A stretch of DNA of 64,000 nucleotides, from assembly GCF_030867145.1 (NCBI RefSeq), contig NC_134417.1, forward strand, positions 10,579,577 to 10,643,576, read 5' to 3'. The translations under genes and the position numbers were made by a program. A model generated the notes under the pieces. The model worked only from the letters and a program-made list of their open reading frames with translations. It ran no database searches and was not told the DNA's origin. This document shows, piece after piece, positions 1 through 12,800 of this stretch (positions within the stretch are counted from its first letter, which is position 1; each line of letters starts with the position of its first letter). The DNA comes from Opisthocomus hoazin. Lineage: Eukaryota; Chordata; Aves; Opisthocomiformes; Opisthocomidae.

Positions 1-762
1 TTACTCAGACAGCCAAGTGTTCTTAGCACTCTTCTAATTTACTGCCTTCAGGCTTACAAATTGCAATTTTGAATATTTTAAGTATTTCAGAGAATCAAGT
101 CTCAAAGCTGGCAGTAGAAAATACTTTAAAAGACGATGATGCTTCCTCGAATACTGCCCAAACAGGTGCAGTTCATCCACATGCCATGCTTACTTCAGAT
201 GTATTCTCTTTATTTGGATACGTGTTAGAGAGATAGAGCTGTATAAGTGTCAGTACTTAATTTTTAATGAATTTTGGTTAGGTACAATGAAATAACTGCT
301 GTCATGTACAGGTAATAGAAAGCATTTTGAATACTACGAATTTGGCCATTCCTCTTGCACAATCATACCCCTCTTTGGACACTAGAAATACTAAGAACTA
401 TTCTCATAATCCCATCAGGACAGGGGGGAAAAGCAAGCTCTGGTACTAAAACTACTGCCAAGCTGCTCGTTGAAGAAAACAGTACAGAACTGACATCAGA
501 ATAGCTTCACTTCAAAAAAAGAAAAAAAAAAGATAAGTAACTGATTTGAAGCAAGTAACCAGGCAGTGTTACAGTCAACATTGAGTGAATATGTAAGGAA
601 CAAGATGCAGTGTGTTGCATCAACTCTGCAATCAAGATTCTGTCTTCAGCTCATGCAAGCTACTTTAGTGTCAGAAGGTCATAACTGCATCCATACAAAT
701 ATTCATTTGTAAAATAAGGTGGTAACCATAGTATCTGTACTCCCGTTTAATTCCTTTTGCAG
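1..762 (+). other. COL4A3: COL4A3 intron, left edge of window
   Basis: No Gly-X-Y coding pattern is visible before the first exon at 763, so the window opens inside an intron of COL4A3. The stretch is AT-rich and unremarkable apart from a purine-rich A tract near 512-531. The 5' half of the gene, including signal peptide and 7S region, lies outside the window. Confidence 0.8.
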
Positions 763-860
763 GAGATAAAGGACTTGCAGGAGACAGAGGGCCGCCAGGT
801 TGTGCAGGAAAGATCGGAGATCCAGGCCGAGCTGGAAACCTAGGACAACCAGGAGAAAAG
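763..860 (+). CDS. COL4A3: COL4A3 exon a (first in window), collagenous
   Basis: It starts after TTTTGCAG with the last two bases of a Gly codon and ends AAG|GTTTGG in phase 0. It encodes uninterrupted Gly-X-Y from [16 protein letters not shown] to GQPGEK. A cysteine occupies an X position inside the helix (GCA triplet). Confidence 0.9.
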
Positions 861-3800
861 GTTTGGTTAGAAATACAGCACAGGCTTTTTCGTAGGTCCC
901 ATTCATTAAATGTGACACTGAGTAAAGAAATTAAGAAATGTAAGGAATATAGGAAGGAGTTCCTATATTTCCTGACCAGTGATAAGCAAACTGTGAAATG
1001 AATTTGTTTATATATAAAGGGGCTCAGCCTAAAATTTTAAATTCGTATACAGGATTTCAGAACTCAAGTGTTTGGGATGTTTTGGTACTTCAGTTTTCAG
1101 AGCAGAAGGAAGATATTACATTGTTTACAGCAAAGCATTAAGGCCACAGCTTCTGAAAGGATGGCTATTCAGAAATTGCCATTAAGTGCATATTTGATGG
1201 AGGTCAGTGATGAGTAGGCATTTAATTTAAGCAAGTGCTCTGTTGAATAGAAGTGTAAAGGAAGCAGGTTGGAGATAGTACTGCAACCACTTTTGCTGAT
1301 TAACATAAGCTAATCTGCTGATGGCATATGTAAATGTAGGATTCTTGGCTACACTGTAATCAGGATTCAAATTTGAACAAATCATATAATCATATGTTGG
1401 AAGAGACTGCTAAGATCATCAAGTCCAACCATCCACCCAACACCACCATTCCTACTAAACCATATCCTGAACTGCCACCTCTACACCTTTTTGTGAACAC
1501 CTCCAGGGATGGTGACTCCACCACCTCCCTGGGCAGCCTATTCCAATGCCTGACCACTCTTTCAGTAAAGAAATTTTTCCTAATATCCAGTCTAAACCTC
1601 CCCTGACACAACTTGGGGCCATTGCCTCTCATCGTATTGCTAGTTAGTTGGGAGAAACCAACACCTGCCTCACTACACCCTCCTTTCAGGTAGTTGTAGA
1701 GAGCAATAAAGTGCCCCCTCAGCCTCCTCTTCTCCAGACTAAACAGCCCCAGTTCCTTCAGTAGCTCCTCGTAAGACTTGTTCTCCAGACCCCTCACCAG
1801 CCTCGTTGCCCTTCTCTGGACACACTCCAGCACCTCAATGTCTTTCTTGTAGTGAGGGGCCCAAAACTGAACACAGTACTCAAGATACGACCTCACTAGT
1901 GCCGAGTACAGGGGCAAAATAATAACACCTAAATGTTTTGGAAAGGTGGCATTTGTTTTTTTGTGTGTGATACATCATTCTTTTGTGTGATTTTAGTATT
2001 ATTTAATCTGTGTTTGTCACAGAACAGCTGGATGTGGAGTGGCCTTTGTGGTCCAAGTATATCGTCAGTGACTGGTATAAGCTCAGCTCTACTGACCTGC
2101 TTTATGAACATATTGATTTGCTGATACTCAAAGCTAGTACTCAAAAAACCTAGCAGTTCAGTCAGCCAAAAAAACCAACTCAAACATTCCGTTCAGGGAA
2201 CAGGCTTGGGACATTTGTGATAAAACAGTCTTCATGGAAAACAATGCTCAGAAGAATGATTAGAAAAACCCAATAACTGTGTTTGAGTATTCTGAGAAAC
2301 ATCTGGGTGCTGACTTGATTATTTAAATAAATACTTTGATAAAAATATGGCTGTCATATAAAATAAAGGAAAAATTGTATTTACACAAACTTCAACCCAA
2401 TTTTCAACTACAGGTCCAAAGCTTTTCCCAGCTAAAGCAAGCATCACAGTGCAATAAAGGCCAGATGGAGCAAAGCGTCTTGCACTGCTCAGTAGCAATT
2501 TCTTAGAGTTAGGAGACAGCATTCAAAAGGTGTCTAGACGAATTACTCCTCTGGTATGGAACCTACAGCTGGTTGATAAGCAACATCCAGTGGTCTGCTG
2601 AATTGGAGCCATTAAAAGTTATAATGTGAAAGATTCCCCAAGGAATGGAGAAAATTACCCTGATTAAAGAAGTTAATTGATCAAACAGTGGAGAAATATT
2701 TTGGCAGATTTGCAAAACATAGTACATATGGATTGTTTACATTTGTCTCTTTGTTGCAGGGTGACCCAGGCATGGTTATTCCTGGAGAGCCAGGTAGACT
2801 TGGTTCACCAGGAGGTCGTGGCATTCCTGGCTCAAAAGGTGAAACTGGATTTCCAGGACTTCCAGGCCTACCAGGGCGTGCTGGACATGATGGTGATGAT
2901 GGCCTAGGAGGTACTGTTGTCAAACAAGCTCAAGGAGCACAGCAAGTTATTTTAAGAAAAGGGAAGCCAAGTCAAACAATGCTCACTCAAAGCCTGAAAC
3001 TTCTACTTACATCGTTCTGAATCCTGTCTCCTTTCTTTTAGGAGATCATGGCCCAGCTGGAGTTCCTGGAGATCCAGGTTTTCCGGGGAAACCTGCTGAA
3101 TGTCTTACTGGCCTGACAGGTTTGCAAGGTGGCCAGGGAGCTACAGGCCCACCAGGTAGGACCTTCTGAATCAAAAGTGCCATTTGGCTGTGTGGGTCTG
3201 GGTTTTGTTGCTGCCTTCCAGTGGCCTCAGGGAGTTGAAATTGATTTTGGATATTGCATATAGCATAGTATGTGAGAAAATGTGAGCTTACTTACAAGAT
3301 ACACTTTCTGCAGATGGAGGAAACACATGGGCTGATTAAGCTGGATTAAGATTCAGATTCCATTGTACAGTATAAAGAGTAATCACGAACTGGCCCAAAT
3401 GTCAAGTCTCCTATATGAGGCTGAACTTAGATTCGTCAGTGCAATGCAATTGATAAAGAAACAAAACAGAGGAAGAGCTCAGCTGGGTAGAAAACCAGTT
3501 TAGGGACTAAAAAATACCTGCATACACTGCATATGATTTCTGTTCTAAGAGAAAAACACCTGGGTGCCCAGCACAGTCCTCCTCCTTTATCTGATGTCAA
3601 AAAGATTTTTTTTTTTTTGAGAATGAATGCAGAATTGGTGGGTTTTTTCATGTTTGTTTTTTTCTTCTTGTTCTGAGAAGGAACGGAATTGTCTACTCTC
3701 GCTTTTTTTTATTATTATTATTATTTCTTTTAAAAAAATCTGCCACCACAGCTCTTTTGAGATTTCGTAAACACATGCTGCCCTCAAACAGGTGGAGTTC

Positions 3801-6800
3801 AAGAAGAGTTTCATGCTCATGATGACAAGATAGAGATGAAGGTTTATTTTCCAGACAGATGTATCATCCTATGCTGTCATGCATTTTTCTTAGGAGGAAG
3901 AGGTTTGCAAGGTTCAAAAGGAAAACTAGGTCCTCCTGGCTTGAGTATCCCGGGAATCTATGGAAAACCTGGAGACCCTGGATTAATAGGTCTTCAGGGA
4001 AGTACAGGATTACCTGGTCCCAAGGGACAGTCTGGAAGGCCAGGAATCTCTGGTGTGCCGGGTAAGGATTCCCTCAGTACTTGTTATGATACAGAAATTA
4101 CGTCAGTCTCTGCAAAAAGTCATGCTTTTCCAAATTGAAGATGCTGAAATATTTTTCCATGAACAGCTTTCATATGTCATTGAGATCTATATGGAAAACA
4201 TATCATCATTACCTAAATGGTGAGCATATCTTAAAGCTGTCATGACATAGCACTGGATTTTCTATAACAGTCTTCCGAGAACAGAAGGCTGCCTTACATT
4301 GGTTTTGTACAGTAATGTCCTTGCCGTAGGACATGAACTAGTTAACATGCAAAGCAACTCCCCAGAATAATGGAAGTGTAAAGCGTTTAGCAGTTTTTAC
4401 TCCACATCCCTTTTCAAACAGGTAGCTTGTTAATCCTGTCATCTTTCTCTGAAAAAGCAAGTTCAGATCTTGAGTCTGACAGAGTTGAGTCAGATTAAAC
4501 TCTTGTCACGTTGCACAGAGCTAACTTTAAGGTATATAATCCCTGTAGTTTTTTTCCAGAAATGTGTTAAAATTTGATTTGTAGAATAAAAGAAATCAGG
4601 CATGTAATGCTTCTTATCTCTAACAGAGACTTTTCATAACTATCAAATCCTGCATTATTCTGTGGGAAGGAGATCGTACATACCTTTTATATATGCAACC
4701 TGTAAAACTAACGATAAGTATGTAGTGCTTGACTCAGGTTTTGGATGTCATTTGAGGGTAGTTGTCATGTCCCAGCTGGCCTTCAGCTCCTGAGCCAGAA
4801 CATCCCCTGACAGGTCTCCTATCCCTGTGTGGATATCCCAGATACATTATCCCACAGTCAATTATTTGATTCATTGATAGAAGCTGTTGCAGCTACTAAT
4901 CTAGGTAGTTTGGGAATTACTGTGTGTGTAAGTGCTGTTCATGTGGTTAAAGACTGGAAAACTAGCTTCGACAGTATGTTCTAGAAATGGAGAAAAAATA
5001 AAATAAGCAATTAAACACTAAATGACAAGCATATGTATAGTTTTCTGAAGTAATGTTCTGTTTCACTGATCAAATACTAACAAATACATTCCTACTGCTT
5101 TTATTCCACAGGTTCAAGGGGAGAGCCAGGTATAATAGGCCTGTTAGGAATTCCTGGACGCCCTGGCACAATTGGAAGACCAGGCAACCCGGGTATCAGA
5201 GGCAAGTGGCCATAGTATCTGCCTTCATTATTACTTAGAATATAGAAACTTCCATGCTGAAGTAGTCTTGTGATCCACCTTGATGTCTGTTATCACTCCT
5301 GAGTGCGTGTGTTGTACTGGAATTTCTTGGAGTCTTGATAAATCTTTGACTTCTGTATATGTGCAGTCTACAGACTGAATAACAACATTATTTATTTTTT
5401 TCCAGCAGTTCTGAATTGCCACCTTTTCTATTTCAATATATTTGTAAAAGTGGCTGGTGATCTGCTAAATAAAGAGCAGAGAGCTTTTTTGCTCTATTTT
5501 TTCTTTCTCATTCATGTTCCAAATATCATTAGTAAATTTGTTCAACAGATTCAAGATTATACATATATTCAGTATAAGAAATAGTTACTGTCTCTTGCCA
5601 CAATCTGTGGTCATAGATGTTTATTGATGACTGGAGTAATTAAGAAGCTAGTTTAGGTTGTTGATTTGGAATGTATATTTACATATGTAGTTGCCCTTGA
5701 AGACAGGAGTTCCATTGCTTCCTTTATGCTATTTTCTAGTCAGTTTTTTTCAGAAAATTTAATTATATTTTCTTGCAGGTTCTTCTGGCTTCCCAGGACT
5801 AAAGGGAAGAAAAGGGTTTCTTGGAGCGAAAGGCGAACCAGGTGATAAAGGTTTTCCTGGACCATCTGAGACCTTGGTTGATATTGGGACTAAAGGAGAA
5901 CAAGGCTTAAAAGGTATACATTCATTGGTCTGTCATTCAAAACTAGTTAGGGTTGTCATCTGTGTTGCACTTCCAGTGGACTCCAAAACATGGAAGAAAC
6001 TGACTCTACTACTGAGAGTATTCACATGGCTTTGAAATAATTATTGCTGAATTGTAACTGCCTTTTTATTTATGGGATCGTTGGATATTACATTGAATAT
6101 CATTTCCATTTTAACAAATCCATATTTCTTAAAAAAAGTCTTATTGTAAAGTTAGAACAGTATTAATAGGTCAGTAGGAGGAAGAGGCTTATATACATAT
6201 ATGCTATACATTCATGTTTTTACACATGTAGTAGCCCATGAGCACAGAAATGGGTGTGCTTACCAACTAGATGCTGGTTGTGAAGAAATTGAGTCTGCTT
6301 AGAAATACTTGACTGTCAGAAGAATTCGTTTGTGGTATTAATGTAGACTCTCTGTATATGAGTTGTACATGCTTAACTAATGCTATCTGTCTTTTTGTGT
6401 AACATTTTTCCTATGGAAGCATTCAGAAACTTCCTTTTGTCTCCATATGAGAAATACAGAAGGCATTAACTGCGAGTTCGTGTCTTGCTTGTATGTGTTC
6501 ATGAAGTGAAAATCCTGTGCTCCACTGCTGCTTCAATAGTTTTAAGAGTTATAATACTTCAAACTTTACATAAAATTTATATTCTAATATGTTGTTCTGT
6601 AATATTTTTTGATGAAAATTTGTTTTAGGAATGCAAGGAAGAATGGGTCCAAGAGGAGAAAAAGGAGATGTCGGTGTACAAGGTCCCCCAGGTCTTGATG
6701 GATCCGAAGGAATGCATGGTCTACCAGGTACAGGATTTGTACATTGAAAATTACTGTATCACGTGGAGGGTAGAGATAATACTACCTAGCTAGCACATAA

Positions 6801-9800
6801 ACTAGGCTTCAACAGCAGCACTGCGTTCTCTGTATTAACTCTGAAGCTTTTCTGAGAATTCTGAAATGGAGCAATTTCAAAAGCTGCTATTTGCAAATCA
6901 TAGCAGCTACCACCGAATGATTCTTAGTTTCCTTCAATAGACCATTGTTTGGGGTGATAAATATAAAATAATATTAAATCCTGAATAATAACTCTGAAAT
7001 CTAAAAGCTGGCGAGACCAATGAATAAAAATTGGTATTTGTAAAAGTGAAGTTTGAATTCCCAATATTATAAAAAAATAAGAATTCTAAAATGTGAACAT
7101 CACAGTTGTGCACAGAAGTATTTCAGAAGCTTTTTTTATTTCAGATTGATTCTGTTTTTCTTTTCAAGCCTACATGTTTGGCTTATATTTTGAAAGTCAC
7201 CAGGCCTTCAGTGAAAAGCAGACTTAAAAAGAACCTGCATAAATTATAAACATACCTAAGCCATTTCACAAAGTTTAGCTTTGCCGTTACCATAACCTCA
7301 TACATAATGATACATATTGACCCTTGCATGAGACAATGCATCTGTTTTTTTCAAATTAATGCTAATAAAACATCTTTACTTCTCTGTATTCTGTATTTTT
7401 GATTCTTTGAGAGAACTTCTTTCTAGAAAACCACATGACACTATAATTAGATACATAAAAATAGTACAATTAGAAATAATTTTAAACTTGTAATCAAAAT
7501 GGCCCTTCTCATGATGGAAATTATCCTTGCTGATGTCATTATAGCATCACAGCTATATTCTGTCATTAACATCCTTTGTAGTCTTTGCAGTGTAGCCATC
7601 ACAGGAAAAATTTCAAATGCTCCTCTATTCTCTAACTTGTTAGGGAAGAAAGTAAGACTTCACCTGCCTAAATGTTCAGGCATTGGTAGTACCTTGGAAT
7701 GTAGACATCTGGACATTCTAGGTGCAACTAGATCTTGTAGTCATCAAACTGAGTGCTAATGCAGCGAAATTAAGCTAAATGTAAGTGAATGGGGGGGGGA
7801 GGGGGAAGTGCCTAAGCCGTATAAGAAAAAGCTCGAGTATGCTAGTCATGAGAAGTGCATAATGAGCAAGTAATAATGTGGTTGGGACATGCCCAGAAAC
7901 CAGACTGAACTCAGGGGGACAATGAAAGGAGAATGCAGTGCGTAAATACAAATTCATGATCTTGATCAAAATTAGCAAAAGTGTGTTTCAATTGCTGCCC
8001 TGAAGTGCTGTGGTCATGAACCTTAACTTCAATGTTGATACATAAGATGCTTGCTATTTCCTTGACTTTCTGACAAAAACAATGATAATTTTATCTGTGT
8101 CTGGGGCAAGAGGCTGCATGTTGATTTACAAAATAGTAAGATACCGTAACAAGGTGTGCAGTAGAGGATTCTATATTCATGACAACTCTACCAGATAGCC
8201 AGTGTCTAAAGTAAACGTGAAGATGATGCTTATTTCTTCATCTTGCAGGTGTCAAAGGAGTAATGGGTCTTCCAGGGATTCCTGGAGGACAAGGATTCCC
8301 AGGTGCACCAGGAAACAAAGGGGACATGGGAATTCCAGGTCATTTTCTGTCAAGCTATATTACAAATTCATAGAGCTGTATAGAAGCATTTGCACAGATC
8401 TGAGCAATTACTGTAAGTGAACTAAACAATACTTAAACTGGGATTTATTCTTTGCAGTATCTATAGACTTCTCGCCACCCCAGCATTTGCTTGATTTGCA
8501 GAATGCAGTTCTCCCTCTCTCTAAATGAAACTCTTTTTAGTGTGTTTAGAAATAAAATCACTGGCTGTGTAAATTACCATTAATGAAGAATGAATATGTG
8601 AATGTTCAAGCAGTAGCTCAGAAAACACGAGGTGTTGTATGCAATTATGATCCATTTAAGAATGGTATCAGTATCTGTATTTTTCCAGGTCCAAAAGGAC
8701 AGAAAGGATCTCCAGGCTTTCCAGGACCATCAGGTGACCCTGGTCCACCGGGCTATGGTGGCTTTCCAGGTGACAAAGGAAATCCTGGGTACCCATCTGC
8801 TGGGCCTCCAGGAGAACCTGGTCCAAAGGTATAAAGACAATGGAAACATTGTCATATTAGGCATTAGGCAGAGGCTTTGACTATAGAAACAGAACAACAT
8901 GTAAGCAAGAGCTGCAGTTTGCAGGAGTAGATGATTTCTTAGTGATAAGAAATAAGAAAATTCTATTGTCATTACTCAGGAGAAATTTTTTAGTTCATTA
9001 TATTTCGTTTTTCTTGGTGCAAGAATTTCTTATTTTAAAGATGGAACATGTTAGGAATAACTTTGTTTCTATAGAAGTTGCTAATCCATTCAGAGCAGGG
9101 ACTTGCACTTAAAATGTCAGCAGTAGGCATACTTGTATGTTAAAAAGTACAGAAAAACATAATCATAGGAAATGCGAAAGTTTTGTAGTCTAAAATTGTA
9201 CTGTTGGTTTTTGACAATCGATTAATATCATTACACAAGATTGTCCTGGTTTTGGTTAAAACAGAACCGATTCTAAAAGAAAACGAAAACCAGGACAAAG
9301 ATGAATTGTTTTTTTTTCTTAGAAATATATATTATGTTCAGTATATATTACATTCAGTAATACATGTTGCTAAGAAAAAAAAAAAACAGTATTCTTGTAA
9401 GTTGGATACAGTTTTACTCCACTTATTCTGCTTGTTGAACAGCTGGGAGTCTTTTTACATATGAGATTATCTGAAATACGTGGTTGAGGCTGTATGTACT
9501 GTAACTCCTGTAATTTGTCTAAATTATCTGGTTTTTTTCTGTATTAGCTGGATAGCCACAATGAGATTACTGTCATGAAAGTCAGTAGGAATTCAAGGAA
9601 AAAAATATGCATTTCAGTATTTTGTATAGCTGCGTATTATGTAAGGAATGTATGTTTGGATCAAAAGAGGAGCTGTTAGAATAAAATTGATGGAAGTCTA
9701 TGTGCTGGTGAAAACACCTAAAGACTGAAGTTGGTTTGTATAGATTGAAGAAAAATCTTTTTTTCTTAGCTGTGTCTAAAGGATCAGTGGTATTATGAGA

Positions 9801-12800
9801 AGACTTCATATTAGTCTACTTTGATTTTTGTCTGAAAATCATAATGAACCATGATTACACTTACTTAACCTTTAAAGTTACATATGATTTTTCTATTGTT
9901 CAAATACGGAAAGTAATGTATTTAATGTAATGTGATTTTTTTTTTTTTTTTTTTTTTAACCTGTTCGTGTGCAACTGCTTTTTCTCAGGGAGATCAAGGC
10001 CCCCCAGGAGTTCTGGGCAGCAAAGGAGAAAGAGGATCCCAAGGTCATCCAGGACATAAAGGAGTAACAGGACCACAGGGGATCAGAGGGGAAACTGGAG
10101 TTACAGGGATCCCAGGTCTGTTTTTTGTTCTGGAGGCGTGGTGAGATGTAGACATGCTTCTAGAAGATAATTTCTTCATAAACTATGCAGAGTGCCTGGG
10201 GGCGGCACATTTATATTCACCTGCTGTAAACCTAAACAGCTCCTTTGTAGTCAGCGAAGCCAGGCTGGCTTACAGCGACTAGCAATCTTTCACAGCTGTC
10301 CAAAGCAGAAATGATAGCAAAGTTCTCGGACTGAGTTTGGATCTAGTGATAATGCCCTTTCTCCTCTCCCACACCCTTTTTTCTTACAGGGAAGCTTGGA
10401 CCTCCTGGAGATATTGGTGTTAAAGGACAGCAGGGCCGCCCAGGACAACAGGGCATTGCAGGCCCTCCAGGTATGGTATATGGCATCTCCCTCAAATCAC
10501 TGCCCCCTGGTTTGTTATTTTCGTTATAATGAGGCAGTTGGTGTTCTTGTTCCTCTGAGCTTTTTAGAATTTAACAGATGCAGTTGCAGTCTCTGTTTAT
10601 GTTAGTTCGAGGCTTTGTTTACCTTCTGTGGTTCCAGATAAGGTCTTTAACAGCCTGCATTCAATGTTATCACTGAGGCAAGAGGTTTTAATTTTGTTTC
10701 ACTTTTGTAAAGCTTTTTGCCTTTTTTTTTTCATTCAGAGGTCTCAAGATGTAATGTCCACCTAATTGTAAGAAAGGCTTGTTCTACCTCCTAAAAGAGA
10801 ATAAACTAAGATGTAGCTAGATGAGGAGAAGAAGAAAATTAATTAGAGTGGTAAGAGGGAACAGAGTTGTAGTTATTTGTTAAAGCAACAGAAAAGGTCA
10901 AACCATTCAAAATATACTTAAGGGGGAGTGTGTAAATATGCAGCAACACTGAGGTATGCAATGCAGACTTTATTAAAGTGAGTGCCTGTCATGGTCTTCA
11001 AAAAGAGCATTGAATGCTCTTATATTCAGAGATCCTCATCAAAATTATGATGTTGCAGTTTTGTAGACTTTAACTTGCACTGACTTATCAGCAGAGATCT
11101 CAGAATCTATTCCCTATTTAGAGAAACCTTGAAATTGTAATAAAGCCAGGGAGAGAAACCACGCTGCCTGTATGGATTTCCACCAGCATGGGTTAAATCA
11201 AAGGCAGGGTCCTAAAATGTCTTTGAAAGACAGGAAGTCATTGCCTGTGGAAATAGTGGGGGTGTTAAATCCGTTGAAGACCAGTAAGCTCAATACAAAT
11301 TGTGTGCCTCTCTTTACAAATGTTTATGTACCAACACAGTTACATCTATCTTTGAAGTAGATGAACTAATTAAATTTTAATAAAAGGGACTCATATCTTC
11401 TCCCTTTGAAATGCAAAATAACAGAAGTGAAAACGATGCTGTGGTGCATTGTAATTCACAGGTGCTGTTGGAGACCCTGGAAAAAATGGACTGGTTGGTG
11501 AAAGAGGTAGTCAAGGTCAAGATGGTATGCCTGGTCGCCTGGGAGTAAAGGGAGAACCAGGTAACACAAGTGAAACATTTTCATTCTATTTTACAGTTGT
11601 TTTTTTCCCTCATTAAACTGGCAATGGTTATTTCAGAAGGATTAATAAGGCGCTTCTTGGAGCCAAAGAAAAGTTTATAAGTAGAAGGTTTTTCACTTTC
11701 GTGTAATTCAGTTTTTTCTATATAATTGTTGTACATGCTGTCAACAACCCAAAGGCATATGTCACTGTTCTATTATACATGTGATTTGTCATAACTTCTC
11801 CTAAAAATGTTAATGTCTGCAAGAGCCAAAGGATTGCTGTTAACAGTTCTTACGTGTTTAATCTCAGAGACAAAAAGAAACAAAATCTTTTTAAAGGAGC
11901 CTCCTCTTCTGTGTGAAAATAAGATAAAAGGAATCACAGAGTTTACTTACCGGAATAGTGAAGGTTTCCATCAGCTGGCCTTTTGGTTGTAAAACCTTTC
12001 GTTTAAATGTCACTCCTGATGTTATCAACGTCCACAGACAGATTTAGTCCTCCACTGAATTCTGAGAGAAACTATTTTCATATCTTACAGTGCAAATGTT
12101 TCTTTGCGTATTAGTATAAAGAGGGTACTGAGAAGGCATTCATAGTATTTAGTTTTTATTTTTTCCATAATATTTTAGTTTTTTCATATTAAGTTTGAAG
12201 TAATCACTGTTAACGTATTTTCATTTTTAGGTACTTATATTTCTTCTTCTATTTTTTTGTAGTAACTAACTTAAATGCAGATCGTTCTTCTGGTTTTTCT
12301 TCCCCTAAAAAAAGACAAAGCTTATTCTTGTAGAATGTACCTCAGATATGATTGATCAGTAAGAGTTCCTACTATAAAGAAAAACTTACATATTTAGTTT
12401 ATATTTCTGAATACAAGAAATTGAAATAATCAATAAATTGTATTTTGCATATAACAAATCTACATTTTGATTCAGTGAATTCTGAAGAAAAGTATGAAAT
12501 ATTAGACAACTGTGATGTTTAGAACAATTATTCAGGACTTTGAGTATAAAGTGACTTAATGTTTTGTAGGAGCACCAGGGAGAGGAATCCCTGGCCTGCG
12601 AGGTGTTCCTGGTCGTAGAGGTGAGTTGTCTTTTCAGAAACCAAAAGCTTAATTTTTAAATACCAGAATCATTGTCTTAATTTTTAAGTCGCCTCCTGCT
12701 TTTGGGTGCTTGAAATGGCACGAAGAGTGTCAGAGGCAGTCAAGAGTGGTTCTGTGCTTTTGATCAATGATTTGGTGCTGTGTATTAACTGTCAAGCCTT

